Notes: generated by a model from the letters alone, not told the origin. Shown: positions 47,151 to 56,992, counted from the stretch's first letter. The stretch: 64,000 nucleotides of DNA from Streptosporangium amethystogenes (GCF_000721075.1 NZ_JOEQ01000016.1:62001-126000), one strand, 5' to 3'. Numbers and translations are program-made.

Positions 47151-47155
47151 GCCTC

Positions 47156-47731
47156 TCAGCTCTGGCTGGCCGTCAGCACCTTCAGCGAGTGCTCCACGAG
47201 AGTCACGAGCACCGTCTTCGCCGAGACACGACGCCGCACGTCGCAGAGGAGCACCGGCACGTTCACGTCGAGGTCCAGGGCGACGCGCACGTCCTCCGCC
47301 TCGTGCCGGTCGGCGCCGTCGAAGCAGTTGACGGCCACGATGAACGGCGTGCCGCGCTGCTCGAAGTAGTCGATCGAGGGGAAGCAGTCGGTCAGCCGCC
47401 GGGTGTCGGCCAGCACCACGGCGCCCAGCGCGCCGTAGGACAGCTCGTCCCACATGAACCAGAACCGCTCCTGGCCCGGGGTGCCGAACAGGTAGACGAC
47501 CAGACCCTCCCTGATCGTGATGCGGCCGAAGTCCATCGCGACGGTGGTGGTGGTCTTGCCCTCCACACCGTCGACGTCGTCGATGCCGATACCGCGGTCG
47601 GAGAGCACCTCCTCGGTGCGGAGCGGCCGGATCTCGCTGATGGCGCCCACGAGCGTGGTCTTTCCCACCCCGAAGCCACCCGCGATGAGAATCTTGAGGG
47701 CGACGGGTTCGTCAGAGGGCCCGAAGTCCAT
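47156..47731 (-). CDS. cvnD: Conservon small GTPase (ATP/GTP-binding protein)
   Basis: A 191-residue Ras-like GTPase. G1 GGFGVGKTT (18-26), the switch region with TTTTVAMDFGRI, G3 FGTPGQERF, and G4-like VNCFDG. It is the last gene of the minus-strand conservon and overlaps the DUF742 stop by 20 bases. It is the only GTPase for two A-B-C sets, so it may serve both. Confidence 0.93.
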   Translation of the reverse strand: MDFGPSDEPVALKILIAGGFGVGKTTLVGAISEIRPLRTEEVLSDRGIGIDDVDGVEGKTTTTVAMDFGRITIREGLVVYLFGTPGQERFWFMWDELSYGALGAVVLADTRRLTDCFPSIDYFEQRGTPFIVAVNCFDGADRHEAEDVRVALDLDVNVPVLLCDVRRRVSAKTVLVTLVEHSLKVLTASQS

Positions 47732-48059
47732 TGATCACTTCCTTGAGAATGCGCTCGCTCGCGGAGGCGCGCCCGATCGAGATGAGCTTGTGGTCCTGCA
47801 GGTCGCCGAGAAGGACCTTGACCACGCCGAGTGGCAGGTTGAGGTCCGAGGCGACGTCGGCGACCGAGGTCGGAGTGGTGACCATGGCGAGAATGCGTTC
47901 CTGTTCCGGCCCGGGGACGAATCCCCCGGACGGGACGGCGCGGGTCGAGGTGACCATCGCGACCAGGTCCAGAGTGTCACCGGAGGAGCGGGTGCGACCC
48001 CTGATGAGCGCGTAGGGCCGGACGACCGGTCCGGCCTCCTCGTCCATCCAGTGTGTCAT
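47712..48059 (-). CDS. cvnC: Conservon DUF742 protein (second set)
   Basis: A 115-residue DUF742 protein (WMDEEAGPVVRPYALIRGRT, DLNLPLGVVKVLLGDLQDHK). ATG at 48059 is chosen with GGAGGT 4 bases upstream; a longer frame to 48215 overlaps cvnB and has no domain. It is a paralogue of the plus-strand copy at 46723. Confidence 0.92.
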   Translation of the reverse strand: MTHWMDEEAGPVVRPYALIRGRTRSSGDTLDLVAMVTSTRAVPSGGFVPGPEQERILAMVTTPTSVADVASDLNLPLGVVKVLLGDLQDHKLISIGRASASERILKEVINGLRAL

Positions 48060-48126
48060 CCGGACCTCCGGCACCGGGTTCGGGGATCCGACGGTCCATG
48101 GACGGCGCCGCCACCCGCTCCCCCGC

Positions 48127-48534
48127 TCACGAGAGACCCTGCCGCGGACTGGTGGAGATATGCTGGCCCACCCGCTTGACCAGCATGGCCATCTCGTACG
48201 CGATGTGACCCACATCGGCGTCGGAGCTGCTCAGCACGGCCAGGCAGGTGCCCTGTCCGGCAGCGGTGACGAACAGGAACGCCGACTCCATCTCCACGAT
48301 GGTCTGGCGCACCTCACCGCCGCCGAAGTGACGTCCCGCGCCGCGTGCCAGGCTCTGGAATCCGGCTGCGACCGCGGACAGATGTTCGGCGTCCTCGCGG
48401 TTGAGCCCCTTCGAGAAGCCGACGGCCAACCCGTCGGTGGAGAGGATCACCGCCTGGCGCACCGCGCCCACCCTGGTGGTCAGGTCGTCGAGGAGCCAGT
48501 TCAGCTCGCCGGTGTTGGTCAATTTTCCGGTCAT
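48127..48534 (-). CDS. cvnB: Conservon roadblock/LC7-domain protein (second set)
   Basis: A 135-residue roadblock/LC7 protein (LNWLLDDLTTRVGAVRQAVI, IVEMESAFLFVTAAGQGTC), paralogous to the copy at 46337. The start overlaps the cvnA stop by 4 bases. A 67-base gap separates it from the DUF742 gene. Confidence 0.92.
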   Translation of the reverse strand: MTGKLTNTGELNWLLDDLTTRVGAVRQAVILSTDGLAVGFSKGLNREDAEHLSAVAAGFQSLARGAGRHFGGGEVRQTIVEMESAFLFVTAAGQGTCLAVLSSSDADVGHIAYEMAMLVKRVGQHISTSPRQGLS

Positions 48535-51038
48535 TTGTCCCCCTTGTCGCCTGTCGTGTGGTGTGCGAAGTCATCGTCCTGCTCCTCGCGTCCGCGCCGC
48601 GCACCCGCCTGGAAGGCGGAGAACAACGCGCGGACCTCGTCGGGCGAACGCTCCTCGCACGGTTCCGCCCTTGGCTCCGGCTGGGCGGGCTCCGTCGCCT
48701 CGGGCTCCTGACGGAGCTGAGGCGCCAAGTTCGCCTGCCGGACCCTGCGGGGCAGGCCACCCGGCCCCTTGGAGGGCTGGGTGGCCGTCTTACGTGTCGG
48801 AGCGTCATTGCCGAGCTCGGGCTCGTGAGGTGTCCGCAGGGTCTCACGGGTCCTCTGTGGCGCCTCTTCGAGCGACGCGGTGAAGGGGGCGTGGGCCCAG
48901 CCGTTCTCCTGGTCCGCGGTCCCGCCCGGATGTCCCTCCTGCCCGGCGGACCGGGCATGGGCCGGCAGGTCGGTCACCACGCTGAGAGCGGGCGCGGCGG
49001 TGAACTGGGTGGGGGAGGTCGGCCTCATCCTGCGGGGCAGGCCGTTGCCGTTGGCGGGAGGTGAGAACGTGTCGTGCGAGGAGGAGTCGAACAGCTCTCC
49101 CGGATGCTCGGCGGCGCGTTCGGTGGCGGAGGACGTCCGCTCCACGGTGAGGGCGAGCGGCGAGCCCTGCTGGGCGATCACCGGACGGGGGATGAGCACG
49201 ATGGCCGTGGTGCCGCCGAAAGGTGAGCCGCGCAGGATGACCTGGATGCCGTGCCGGGAGGCGAGCTGGCCCACCACGAACAGGCCCAGCCGGTCGCTGT
49301 CGGCCAGGTCGAACTCCGGCGGATTGGCCAGCCGCTCGTTGATGGCCGCGTACTCCATGGGGCTCAGGCCCAGGCCGCGGTCCTCGACCTCGACGGCGAA
49401 CCCGTTGGCCACCACGTCGCCGCGCACGGTCACCATGGTCTGCGGCGGGGAGTAGATCGTGGCGTTCTCGATCAGCTCGGCCACCAGGTGGGTGATGTCG
49501 GCGACCGCGGCCCCGTCGAGCGAGATGTCGGCCACCGGCATCACGTTGACCCGGGTGTAGTCCTCGACCTCGGCGATCGCGGCCCGCAGCACGTCGACCA
49601 CCGGCACCGGCTTGCGCCACGACCGGCCGGGTGCCGCGCCGGACAGGATGATCAGGCCCTCGGCGTGCCGCCGCATACGGGTGGTCAGGTGATCCAGCCG
49701 GAACAGGTCCTCAAGGCTGTCGGGGTCGGTCGCCCGGTGCTGCATGCTGTCGAGCAGGGTGAGCTGGCGGTGGAGCAGGCTCTGCTTGCGCCGGGCCAGG
49801 TTCACGAAGACCTGGCTGACGCCACGCCTCAGGTTGGCCTGGCCGACGGCGGCCTCGACCGCGGTCCGCTGCACCGAGCCGAACGCGTGGGCCACGTCGT
49901 GCACCTCGGTCGAGCCGCCCGCCTGGATCGGCGGCGCCTCGGCCCGCACGTCGACCTCCTCGCCGCGCCGCAGGCGCTCCACGACGCGGGGGAGCCGCAC
50001 GTCCGCCAGCTCCAGGGCGGCCGAACGGAGCCCGGCGAGCTCGGCGGCCAGGCGACGGCCGAAGCGGACCGAGATGATGATCGACGCGACCACCGCGATC
50101 AGGCCGACGCCGCCGGCGATCACGATCCGGAGCAGGATGCCGGTGGCCGCCGCCTGGGCTCGCTCCGCCAGCTTCTTGGAGGCGGCGAGGTTGACCTTGT
50201 CCAGCCAGGCCGACATCTCGTTCGCGGTCCTCTTCCACCTGGCCGCCTCGGGGGCCAGCCGGTTGCCGGTCGACCCGACGATGGCCTTCTCCAGGTCCGT
50301 GAACTTCTCGAAGGCCGCGGACCTGAAGGTGTCGCGGTAGGTCGCGCCCAGTTCGGGATCGAGCGAGGCCACGCCCTTGGTGTGCAGGAAGTTCCGGGTG
50401 GTGACGTACTCGCCGAAGGCCTTGCGCTCCTCCTCCGACAGCCGGTAGTCGATCAGAGCCCCGCTGATCAGCGCGTTCTCCCTGGCGAACATCTCGTAGG
50501 CGTTGCCCATGCCCTGCATGGCGGTGGCCTGCTGGAAGATCGACAGATCGGGCACCGCGGTCATCTGGTCGTACACCAGGAAGACCGCGTCAAGGATCCG
50601 GTTGTAGCTCGACAGCACGGTCAGCCGTGCCTGCTGTCCGCTGTCGACACCCGACCGGATGCTCGGAAGCCGGTTGAGCTGGCTGAGCAGCGCGTCCAGT
50701 GAGCTACGCAGTTCCGGGCTGCCGGAACTCTCGGAGACGGTGGCCTTCCTGAACGCCTCGACCGCGCGGTCGGTCCGGGAGCGCTGCTCACCCATCCCGC
50801 TCGTGAGGACCCGGGAACTGATCGCCACCGACGACTGCGTCCGCTCCGCCTGAAGCTGTAGTCCCAGATCAGTGGAGGTGACCCCCACCGACTGGTAGAT
50901 GCTGTTCGCGTTCAGCAGCGTGATCCCGTCACCGACGGTCAGGTTGAGCGCGAAGCCCCACAGCGCGCTCAGTGACAGCAGCGGCAGGAGCAACAGCAAG
51001 AAAATCTTGAACCGAATCGAGCGGTTTCTAGAGCCCAT
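48531..51038 (-). CDS. cvnA: Conservon histidine-kinase-like protein (second set)
   Basis: An 835-residue protein with the same layout as the plus-strand copy: membrane segment ~8-30, helical nitrate/nitrite-sensor-type domain, second span ~296-324, HAMP-like linker, FRLDHLTTRMRRHAEGL, and an ATPase domain (~493-620). The C-terminal ~200 residues are long, polar and Pro-rich, repeating the GLPRRMRP / GLPRRVRQ motif also at the end of the other CvnA. ATG at 51038 opens MGSRNRSIRFKIF, like MASSKSIRFKVSV in the other copy; upstream codons in frame are not domain-like. The promoter lies between this gene and the divergent SDR. Confidence 0.9.
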   Translation of the reverse strand: MGSRNRSIRFKIFLLLLLPLLSLSALWGFALNLTVGDGITLLNANSIYQSVGVTSTDLGLQLQAERTQSSVAISSRVLTSGMGEQRSRTDRAVEAFRKATVSESSGSPELRSSLDALLSQLNRLPSIRSGVDSGQQARLTVLSSYNRILDAVFLVYDQMTAVPDLSIFQQATAMQGMGNAYEMFARENALISGALIDYRLSEEERKAFGEYVTTRNFLHTKGVASLDPELGATYRDTFRSAAFEKFTDLEKAIVGSTGNRLAPEAARWKRTANEMSAWLDKVNLAASKKLAERAQAAATGILLRIVIAGGVGLIAVVASIIISVRFGRRLAAELAGLRSAALELADVRLPRVVERLRRGEEVDVRAEAPPIQAGGSTEVHDVAHAFGSVQRTAVEAAVGQANLRRGVSQVFVNLARRKQSLLHRQLTLLDSMQHRATDPDSLEDLFRLDHLTTRMRRHAEGLIILSGAAPGRSWRKPVPVVDVLRAAIAEVEDYTRVNVMPVADISLDGAAVADITHLVAELIENATIYSPPQTMVTVRGDVVANGFAVEVEDRGLGLSPMEYAAINERLANPPEFDLADSDRLGLFVVGQLASRHGIQVILRGSPFGGTTAIVLIPRPVIAQQGSPLALTVERTSSATERAAEHPGELFDSSSHDTFSPPANGNGLPRRMRPTSPTQFTAAPALSVVTDLPAHARSAGQEGHPGGTADQENGWAHAPFTASLEEAPQRTRETLRTPHEPELGNDAPTRKTATQPSKGPGGLPRRVRQANLAPQLRQEPEATEPAQPEPRAEPCEERSPDEVRALFSAFQAGARRGREEQDDDFAHHTTGDKGDK

Positions 51039-51158
51039 GTCCACTCGTCCCAACCTCTGAGCGTGTGGAGGCTCGTGCCGGTTTAGGGATGGATAGGCCT
51101 CCGGAAGATCGCATAGGAGACTAGCACCGAATACGCTTTCTGCGCAGTGGAGGATCGG

Positions 51159-51965
51159 ATGATTAGTGTGATTACCGGGGCTAGTGCCGGAATTGGTGAG
51201 GCAGCGGCGGTGGAGCTCGCGAGGCGCGGGCAGCGGGTTGTTCTGGTCGGCCGTAATCCCGGTAAGACAGCTCGCGTGGCAGAAAGGGTGACGGCGGTCT
51301 CGGGAACGGTCCCGGATACGTTCACCTGCGATTACACCTCCTTGGACGATGTGCGCAGGCTGGCGGCCGAGCTGCTCTCCCGTTACGAGCGGATTGACAT
51401 TCTCGTCAACAACGCGGGTGTCATGACCACCGAGCGCACGCTCACCCGCGACGGCCACGAGACGATGATCCAGGTCAACCACCTCGCCCCCTTCCTGCTG
51501 ACGAACCTGCTGCTGGAGCGGATCGGGGAGCGGGTGATCACCACCTCCTCCCGGGCGGGCAAGACCGGGCGCCTCGATCCGTCCGATCTCGACCGCGAGC
51601 GGCGGCGCTGGAGCGGCTGGCTCCAGTACGGGGACTCCAAGCAGGCGGGTGCCCTCTTCACGGTGGAGCTGGCCCGGCGCCTCGCGGGCACCGGGGTGAC
51701 CGCGACCTGCTTCCACCCCGGTGTGATCAAGACCGAGTTCGCCCCGGCCACGCTGATGATGTGGATGGTGAAGAACATCCCCGGCATGGGCCAGACCGTC
51801 GAGGAGGGCGCGAGCACCATGGTGCACCTCGCCACCCATCCGGACGGCACCGCCCATCCGGGCCGCTACTTCGCCAAAAGCGCCCCGGCGGCCGTCCCCA
51901 GCAGAATGGCCGACCCCGCGCTGGCCCGCGCGCTCTGGGACGCCAGCGCCGCCGCCGTCGGGTAG
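51159..51965 (+). CDS. Short-chain dehydrogenase/reductase (SDR)
   Basis: A 268-residue oxidoreductase. GASAGIGEAAA (cofactor), NNAGVM, a Ser in TTSSRAGK and the active-site YGDSK. The distribution resembles retinol-dehydrogenase/WW-oxidoreductase-type SDRs. ATG at 51159 has GGAGG 5 bases upstream, better than a GTG at 51147. It is divergent from cvnA; the substrate is unknown. Confidence 0.88.
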   Translation: MISVITGASAGIGEAAAVELARRGQRVVLVGRNPGKTARVAERVTAVSGTVPDTFTCDYTSLDDVRRLAAELLSRYERIDILVNNAGVMTTERTLTRDGHETMIQVNHLAPFLLTNLLLERIGERVITTSSRAGKTGRLDPSDLDRERRRWSGWLQYGDSKQAGALFTVELARRLAGTGVTATCFHPGVIKTEFAPATLMMWMVKNIPGMGQTVEEGASTMVHLATHPDGTAHPGRYFAKSAPAAVPSRMADPALARALWDASAAAVG

Positions 51966-52216
51966 CCGCCGCGCGGTCCCACCGGGGTGGCGCCGATGGG
52001 ACCGCGCGGATTTCCCCTCATCCTGTACGGCGGGCTCGACATCGGCCTCCTCGCCCCGTCTCGACCCGTGCCACCTGAACTGTTTCCTGATACCCGGCGG
52101 TCCGCACCGGTCTGGCAGCGGCTGCGGTGGCCGCTGACGGCCGAGGTCGGACCGTCACTGCTGCCGGGAATGAGCCGTCGATGAACCGGACCCTCGGTCT
52201 GCTCCCGTTGACCCCG

Positions 52217-54214
52217 TCAGCGCTGTAGCTCCGCGACCGCGCGATAGGCGGCGGTGACGGCCGCGTCGGCGCGGGCGGCGGGCACGGAGTCGGCGTTGGC
52301 GATCGCGATCCGGCCGTGCGGCCGGCGGGCGACGGTCGCCGGTGGCTGCCCGTCGGGGTAGAAGTCGAGATCCCACGGGGTGGCGTACTCAGGGGTGTGG
52401 CCGTGCCCCCACCGGTTGACCGTGATCGCCTCGATGTCGCGGGCCGCGTCGAAGCCTCCCGGGCCCAGCAACCGGGTGAGCTGGTCGCGGATGCTGTACT
52501 CCAGGTGCCCGTACGGCGTCTCGATCAGGGCGTACCGGCCGGCGATCGAGCCGTGCGCGGGTGACACGCCGGGCGTGACGGGCGTGCTGACCATGTGCAC
52601 CGCGATCGGCTCGGCGGGTGTCCTCGGGCACCGGTAGCCGCCGACGTCGGCCGGGTCGTCGAGCTCGGCCACGCACCAGCGGGCGCCGGTGAACCTGGCC
52701 CGCCTGATCCCGATCCCCTGCCAGGCGCGCCAGTCACGGAGTTGGACCGTCGCGTACAGCAGGGGCACCTTGACCGCCCGGTACAGCGCCGCCCGCTGCG
52801 CGGGCGGCAGGTCGCCGACCAGGTAGGGGATCATCGAGTTCCAGCAGGCCATGATCACGCTTCCGGCCCGCACGGTCCGCACCCGCTCGCCGTCGAAGTA
52901 GCCGACCGTGGCGCCGGTGGCCGCCTCGGGCCGGCCGTCGTTGACCGCCGAGACCACCGGGCTGGACAGGCGTACCCGGACCCGGTTGCCCGGTCGGTCG
53001 AGCGCGCCGTAGTCGAAGCTCGCGGTGGTGATCCCCGCCATGTCGGCGGTCGTGGCGAAGCCGGGGACCATCCGGGCGGCCATCATCCGGACGATCGCCT
53101 GGTTGCCCTCGGGGAAGCGGTAGGCGCGCGGCTCGTCCGCGTCCCACTCCTTGATCACGGTCGGGGAGTTGTACCTGGACGGCTTGGAGGCGTCGAGGCC
53201 GAGCCCCTGGAATCCGGCGTACCGGTGCTCGTCGGCACAGGCCCAGGCGTCGATCGCGCCGAAGGCGTCGGAGCCGTAGGCCCACTCGTCGCTCGGCATG
53301 GTCTGGACGAACTTCAGCACGTCCGGATGGACCCCGCAGACCTCGGCGAGGAAACCCGAGTAGGTGAGCCTGGCCAGCCGCTCCTGTTTCTCCTCGCCGG
53401 ACAGGCCGGGAAACCAGTCCGGCGGGTCGCCGTACAGCATGAGCAGGTCCCTTCTGGCCTGCTCCGCGACCGGCAGCTCGGCGATCCACCGCGCCGCCCC
53501 CTTGCCGGGGGTGAACACGACCAGCCTCTCGACCGGGAAGGTCTCCCGGTCGCAGAAGACGCTGTCGTACATCCCCAGGTCCGGGTAGAGCCTCCGCTCC
53601 CCGGCGAGCCTCTCGGGGCGGATGTCCAGCTTGGCGAGCAGGTCCTTCCCCTCGGGGGTCCACGCCGCCGGGCTGATGATCGACCGTGACCCGCCGTACG
53701 CGACCAGCGGCCCCTTCCTGGCGCTCGGGCGGAACTCGTTGCGCAGGGCGTGCCCGCCGATGTCGTCGTGGTTGTCCAGGATCAGGATCCGTGCGCCCGG
53801 ATCGCGTTCCAACCACCGGTGGGCCGCGCTGAGACCGCTGATCCCCGCGCCGACCACGACCAGGTCATAGCGCTCGCCGGTGGGCTCGGGCAGGCCGGCG
53901 TACGCCCAGAACCGCTGGTCACGAAGGGCGTGGGGCACGCTCAGCGCCTCCGCGGTGTCGCCGCGCAGCCCGGTGAGGGACGGCGGGTAGGAGGTGTCGG
54001 GCGAGAGCTCCAGGTCTTCCGCGCCGGCGAGGCGGGGAACCTTCGCCGCGCCCTTGGCCGGGGAGGTGTTCCATCCGCCGATCCCGGGCAGCGAGCATGC
54101 CGCCGCGATCCCCGTGGCCGCGATCATCCCGTCGAAGAAGTCCCGGCGGGAGATGGGCCGGTCCATACCGAGTTCCAGAGCCTTACGTGGATTGATCTCA
54201 TCAAGATCGGTCAT
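52217..54214 (-). CDS. Tat-exported FAD-dependent amine oxidoreductase, spermidine-dehydrogenase-like
   Basis: A 665-residue protein. The N-terminus has a twin-arginine signal (ISRRDFFDGMIAATGIAAA), and the FAD-binding fold is YDLVVVGAGISGLSAAHRWL. Further similarity to bacterial spermidine dehydrogenases is seen in the text RILILDNHDDIGGHALRNEF and the C-terminal IAIANADSVPAARAD. It would oxidise polyamines or related amines outside the membrane. ATG at 54214 is preferred; an in-frame ATG at 54289 would place 25 extra residues before the signal. No ribosome site is strong at either. Confidence 0.82.
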   Translation of the reverse strand: MTDLDEINPRKALELGMDRPISRRDFFDGMIAATGIAAACSLPGIGGWNTSPAKGAAKVPRLAGAEDLELSPDTSYPPSLTGLRGDTAEALSVPHALRDQRFWAYAGLPEPTGERYDLVVVGAGISGLSAAHRWLERDPGARILILDNHDDIGGHALRNEFRPSARKGPLVAYGGSRSIISPAAWTPEGKDLLAKLDIRPERLAGERRLYPDLGMYDSVFCDRETFPVERLVVFTPGKGAARWIAELPVAEQARRDLLMLYGDPPDWFPGLSGEEKQERLARLTYSGFLAEVCGVHPDVLKFVQTMPSDEWAYGSDAFGAIDAWACADEHRYAGFQGLGLDASKPSRYNSPTVIKEWDADEPRAYRFPEGNQAIVRMMAARMVPGFATTADMAGITTASFDYGALDRPGNRVRVRLSSPVVSAVNDGRPEAATGATVGYFDGERVRTVRAGSVIMACWNSMIPYLVGDLPPAQRAALYRAVKVPLLYATVQLRDWRAWQGIGIRRARFTGARWCVAELDDPADVGGYRCPRTPAEPIAVHMVSTPVTPGVSPAHGSIAGRYALIETPYGHLEYSIRDQLTRLLGPGGFDAARDIEAITVNRWGHGHTPEYATPWDLDFYPDGQPPATVARRPHGRIAIANADSVPAARADAAVTAAYRAVAELQR

Positions 54215-54670
54215 GGGGCGATCATCACGATGTGAATGGATCGCCGAGGTCGCCGCGCTGCGTTTTCGGGAAGTTTTTACCCATGCCATTAGCGTGCTGT
54301 CATGATATCTCCTGCATGAGAGTCATGTCATGGTCGCCGGGAATTGAAAGGAGGGGCGGGCGGCGACGGCACGCGGTGACCTGCCCGGTCCGCGGAAATT
54401 CCCCTCGCCCGGCGCACATCGGGGACGTACCACTCCGCGTGGTTCCCCGGTGCTCCGTACCTTTCCGCCTCTGACCTCGGATTCCGCGTTCCAAGGGGGT
54501 GTGCTGTATGAATTTTCAGGATAAGCCGGAACGTTATCGAAAGTCGGCTCGTTACCGATATAAAGTGAAGCACGGGGATTAACGGTGGAAGCCCGACTGA
54601 GCTCATGTCGCGGCATGGTGCGAGGCGCGCATTCGTTTCTCCCTCTGACGGCTGATCCGGGGAGTGGCGC
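54215..54670. other. Intergenic region (456 bp), AT-rich in part
   Basis: No open frame with normal codon use was found. Bases 54500-54580 are clearly AT-richer than the neighbours and hold two near repeats (CGTTATCG and CGTTACCGATA). Around 54298-54332 there are several TCATG/CATGA words. It probably contains the promoters of the flavoenzyme (minus) and of the SPFH pair (plus). Confidence 0.45.
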
Positions 54671-54871
54671 GTGGTCGGTAAAGAGGGCAGGGTCACCGGA
54701 AAGATCGGCCCCGGCCTGGTCGGGGAGGTGATGGTGGTGGTCCGGGGGGGTGTCGAGGCGTTCTACGCGCATCCCACGGTTCCCGACGAGGAGATCACCG
54801 TCGGCTCGATCGTGGTGATCGTCGACTTCTTCCCGCCGCGCACCGTCTACGTCTCCCGAGCGCTCGGCTGA
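54671..54871 (+). CDS. Small NfeD-like beta-barrel protein preceding flotillin
   Basis: A 66-residue protein (GKEGRVTGKIGPGLVGEVMV, then GSIVVIVDFFPPRTVYVSRAL), with the small OB-fold look of NfeD-type partners of SPFH proteins. The start is GTG at 54671 with GGGGAG 6 bases upstream. It ends 32 bases before the flotillin-like gene, so it is likely co-expressed and may help assemble the membrane domain. Confidence 0.78.
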   Translation: MVGKEGRVTGKIGPGLVGEVMVVVRGGVEAFYAHPTVPDEEITVGSIVVIVDFFPPRTVYVSRALG

Positions 54872-54903
54872 CAGTTCTCTCATCCCCCACCGCGGAGGCC
54901 ACG

Positions 54904-56454
54904 ATGCCTACGGAGTACTTCGTCATCGGGGGCGTCGGCATCGTCGCCCTTTCTGTCATCGTCCTGCTCTTCAAGGCCATCTGGCGGGTGGCCGAGCCCA
55001 ACGAGGCACTGATCATCTCCGGGCTCGGCGCCCGGGGCAGGAGCGAGGAGGCCGACAGCCTCGGATTCAAGATCATCACAGGTAAGGGCACCTCCGTGCT
55101 CCCCGGATTCCAGACCGCGCGCCGCCTGCGCCTGGACAGCCGCGCCGCCAACCTCCAGGTCTCCTGCGTCACCCAGCAGGGCATCCCGGTGGTGGTACGC
55201 GGCGTCGTGATCTACAAGGTCGGCGACGACCTGCACTCGATCGCCAACTCCGCCCGCCGCTTCCTGGACCAGCAGGACTCGATGAACGGCGCCATCCACG
55301 AACTGTTCACCGGCCACCTGCGATCGATCATCGGCAACCTGACGGTCGAGGACCTCATCCTCAACCGCGAGCGGCTGACCGGCGAGACCCGCGCCTCGGC
55401 CGCCGACGAGATGATCAAGCTTGGCCTGATCGTCGACTCCCTGCAGATCCAGGAAATCGAGGACGAGACGGGCTACATCACCAACCTCGGGAAGCCGCAC
55501 GCCGCCAGGATCGCCGCCTCGGCGCGCATCGCCGAGGCCCAGCGTGACCAGGAGGCCACCGAGGCCGAGCAGGTCGCCGCCGCCAACAAGGCCGCGGCCT
55601 GGCGCGACTCCCAGATCAAACAGGCCGCCTACCAGGCCGAGATCGACGAGGCGCTGGCCAGGTCCCGCCAGGCGGGGCCGCTCTCCGAGGCGTCCGCCCG
55701 CCAGGAGGTCGTCGTCCAGGAGACCCGGGCCGCCGAGCTTGAGGCGGCGCTGGCCGAGCAGCGACTCCAGGCCCAGGTCCGCAAGCCCGCCGACGCCAGG
55801 GCGTACGAGACGGTGACGGCCTCCCAGGCCGAGCGCGACGCCCGCATCGCCCAGGCCGAGGCCGAGGCCCGCGAGACCGAGCTCCGCGCCGCCGCGCAGG
55901 CATCGCAGGTCAAGCAGGCCGCCGCGGCCGAGGCGGAGTCCGTGCGGCTGCGCGGCCTCGCCGCCGCCGACGCGACCAAGGCCACCGGCCTGGCCGCCGC
56001 GGAGGCTTCCAGGGCACAGGGACTCGCGGAGGCCGAGGCGGCCAAGGCGCGGGGCCTGGCCGAGGCCGACGCGATCCGGGCCCGCTCCGAGGCCCTCGCC
56101 GACAACCAGGAGGCGGTCATCGCCCAGCAGCTCGCCGAGAACTGGCCGCAGATCGTCGAGGCGGGGGCGAAGTCCTTCGGCAACGTCGACCACATGGTCG
56201 TCCTCAACGGAGCACAGGGGGTCGAGGAGATGCTCGCCAAGGCGCTCACCCTCGGCGGCACCGGCCTCGGACTCGTCCGCTCCCTGCTGAGCGGCGCCAC
56301 CCCCGGCACCGCCGCCGCTTCTCCGGGCCCCGAGGTTTCCACCGGCGCCTCCCTCGCCCCCGCCGCTTCCCGCGGCACTGCGGCCTCCATCGGTGCCGCC
56401 AGCGACACGACCGGTGGTGAAACACCGGGAAAGTCAGCCGGCCGGGTCTCCTGA
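54904..56454 (+). CDS. SPFH/flotillin-like protein
   Basis: A 516-residue protein: one N-terminal membrane segment (5-25), an SPFH domain (~28-200), then a long Ala/Glu-rich coiled coil (~200-400, AEAEA/ARGLAEA repeats) and a Pro/Ser/Ala-rich tail. It anchors in the cytoplasmic membrane and forms oligomers in ordered membrane regions; in other bacteria it supports secretion, stress response and membrane fluidity. It pairs with the small NfeD-like gene. Confidence 0.9.
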   Translation: MPTEYFVIGGVGIVALSVIVLLFKAIWRVAEPNEALIISGLGARGRSEEADSLGFKIITGKGTSVLPGFQTARRLRLDSRAANLQVSCVTQQGIPVVVRGVVIYKVGDDLHSIANSARRFLDQQDSMNGAIHELFTGHLRSIIGNLTVEDLILNRERLTGETRASAADEMIKLGLIVDSLQIQEIEDETGYITNLGKPHAARIAASARIAEAQRDQEATEAEQVAAANKAAAWRDSQIKQAAYQAEIDEALARSRQAGPLSEASARQEVVVQETRAAELEAALAEQRLQAQVRKPADARAYETVTASQAERDARIAQAEAEARETELRAAAQASQVKQAAAAEAESVRLRGLAAADATKATGLAAAEASRAQGLAEAEAAKARGLAEADAIRARSEALADNQEAVIAQQLAENWPQIVEAGAKSFGNVDHMVVLNGAQGVEEMLAKALTLGGTGLGLVRSLLSGATPGTAAASPGPEVSTGASLAPAASRGTAASIGAASDTTGGETPGKSAGRVS

Positions 56455-56614
56455 CACCGGGATTTTCCGGGCAATGATCGCGGGATGGAACCCGCATACG
56501 ACCACTTCACAACAGGATCGTGACCGGCGGCCAGTAATTCGGGTCACTCCGTTATGTGTTGTTCGTCTTTCCTAGGGCATACGCCTGGCAGCTGAGCAGA
56601 CAGGAGCGTAGAAC

Positions 56615-56887
56615 ATGACAGTCACCGGCATCATCACCGCCATCGTCATCGGCGCCATCATTGGTGCCCTGGGTCGGCTCGTCGTGCCCGGCAAGCAGGC
56701 CATCCCGATCTGGCTGACCATCGTCATCGGTATCGTCGCGGCCCTCATCGGCACCGCGATCGCCGGAGCGCTCGGAGTCGCCACCACCTCGGGCATCGAC
56801 TGGATCGAACTCGTCATCCAGATCGCTCTGGCCGCGGTCGGCGTCCTCCTGGCGGTGAGCCTGTACGGCAGGCGAGGCGTCCGGTAA
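56615..56887 (+). CDS. GlsB/YeaQ/YmgE-family stress-response membrane protein
   Basis: A 90-residue protein with three hydrophobic segments and the family text (IITAIVIGAIIGALGRLVVP, IPIWLTIVIGIVAALIGTAI). Members are small stress-induced inner-membrane proteins of unclear function. It has its own terminator downstream. Confidence 0.88.
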   Translation: MTVTGIITAIVIGAIIGALGRLVVPGKQAIPIWLTIVIGIVAALIGTAIAGALGVATTSGIDWIELVIQIALAAVGVLLAVSLYGRRGVR

Positions 56888-56950
56888 CCAAGTCCACCCG
56901 TGCCTAGGGCCGGCTTCCCGGAAAAGCCGGGAACCCGGAGACCAGCGCCC

Positions 56951-56992
56951 CGGCACCCCCCGGCCCGGAATCCTCCGGGCCGGGGGGTGCCG
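56951..56992. terminator. Strong hairpin terminator (19-bp perfect stem, ATCC loop)
   Basis: Bases 56951-56969 pair perfectly with 56974-56992 around a 4-base loop, 63 bases after the GlsB-like stop. A smaller hairpin TTCCCGG-AAAAG-CCGGGAA at 56915-56933 precedes it, giving a tandem terminator. Confidence 0.88.

Noticed and set aside
47095..47155. A possible small gene or RNA between the convergent conservons
   Set aside because: The 61 bases are fully explained by terminator hairpins.
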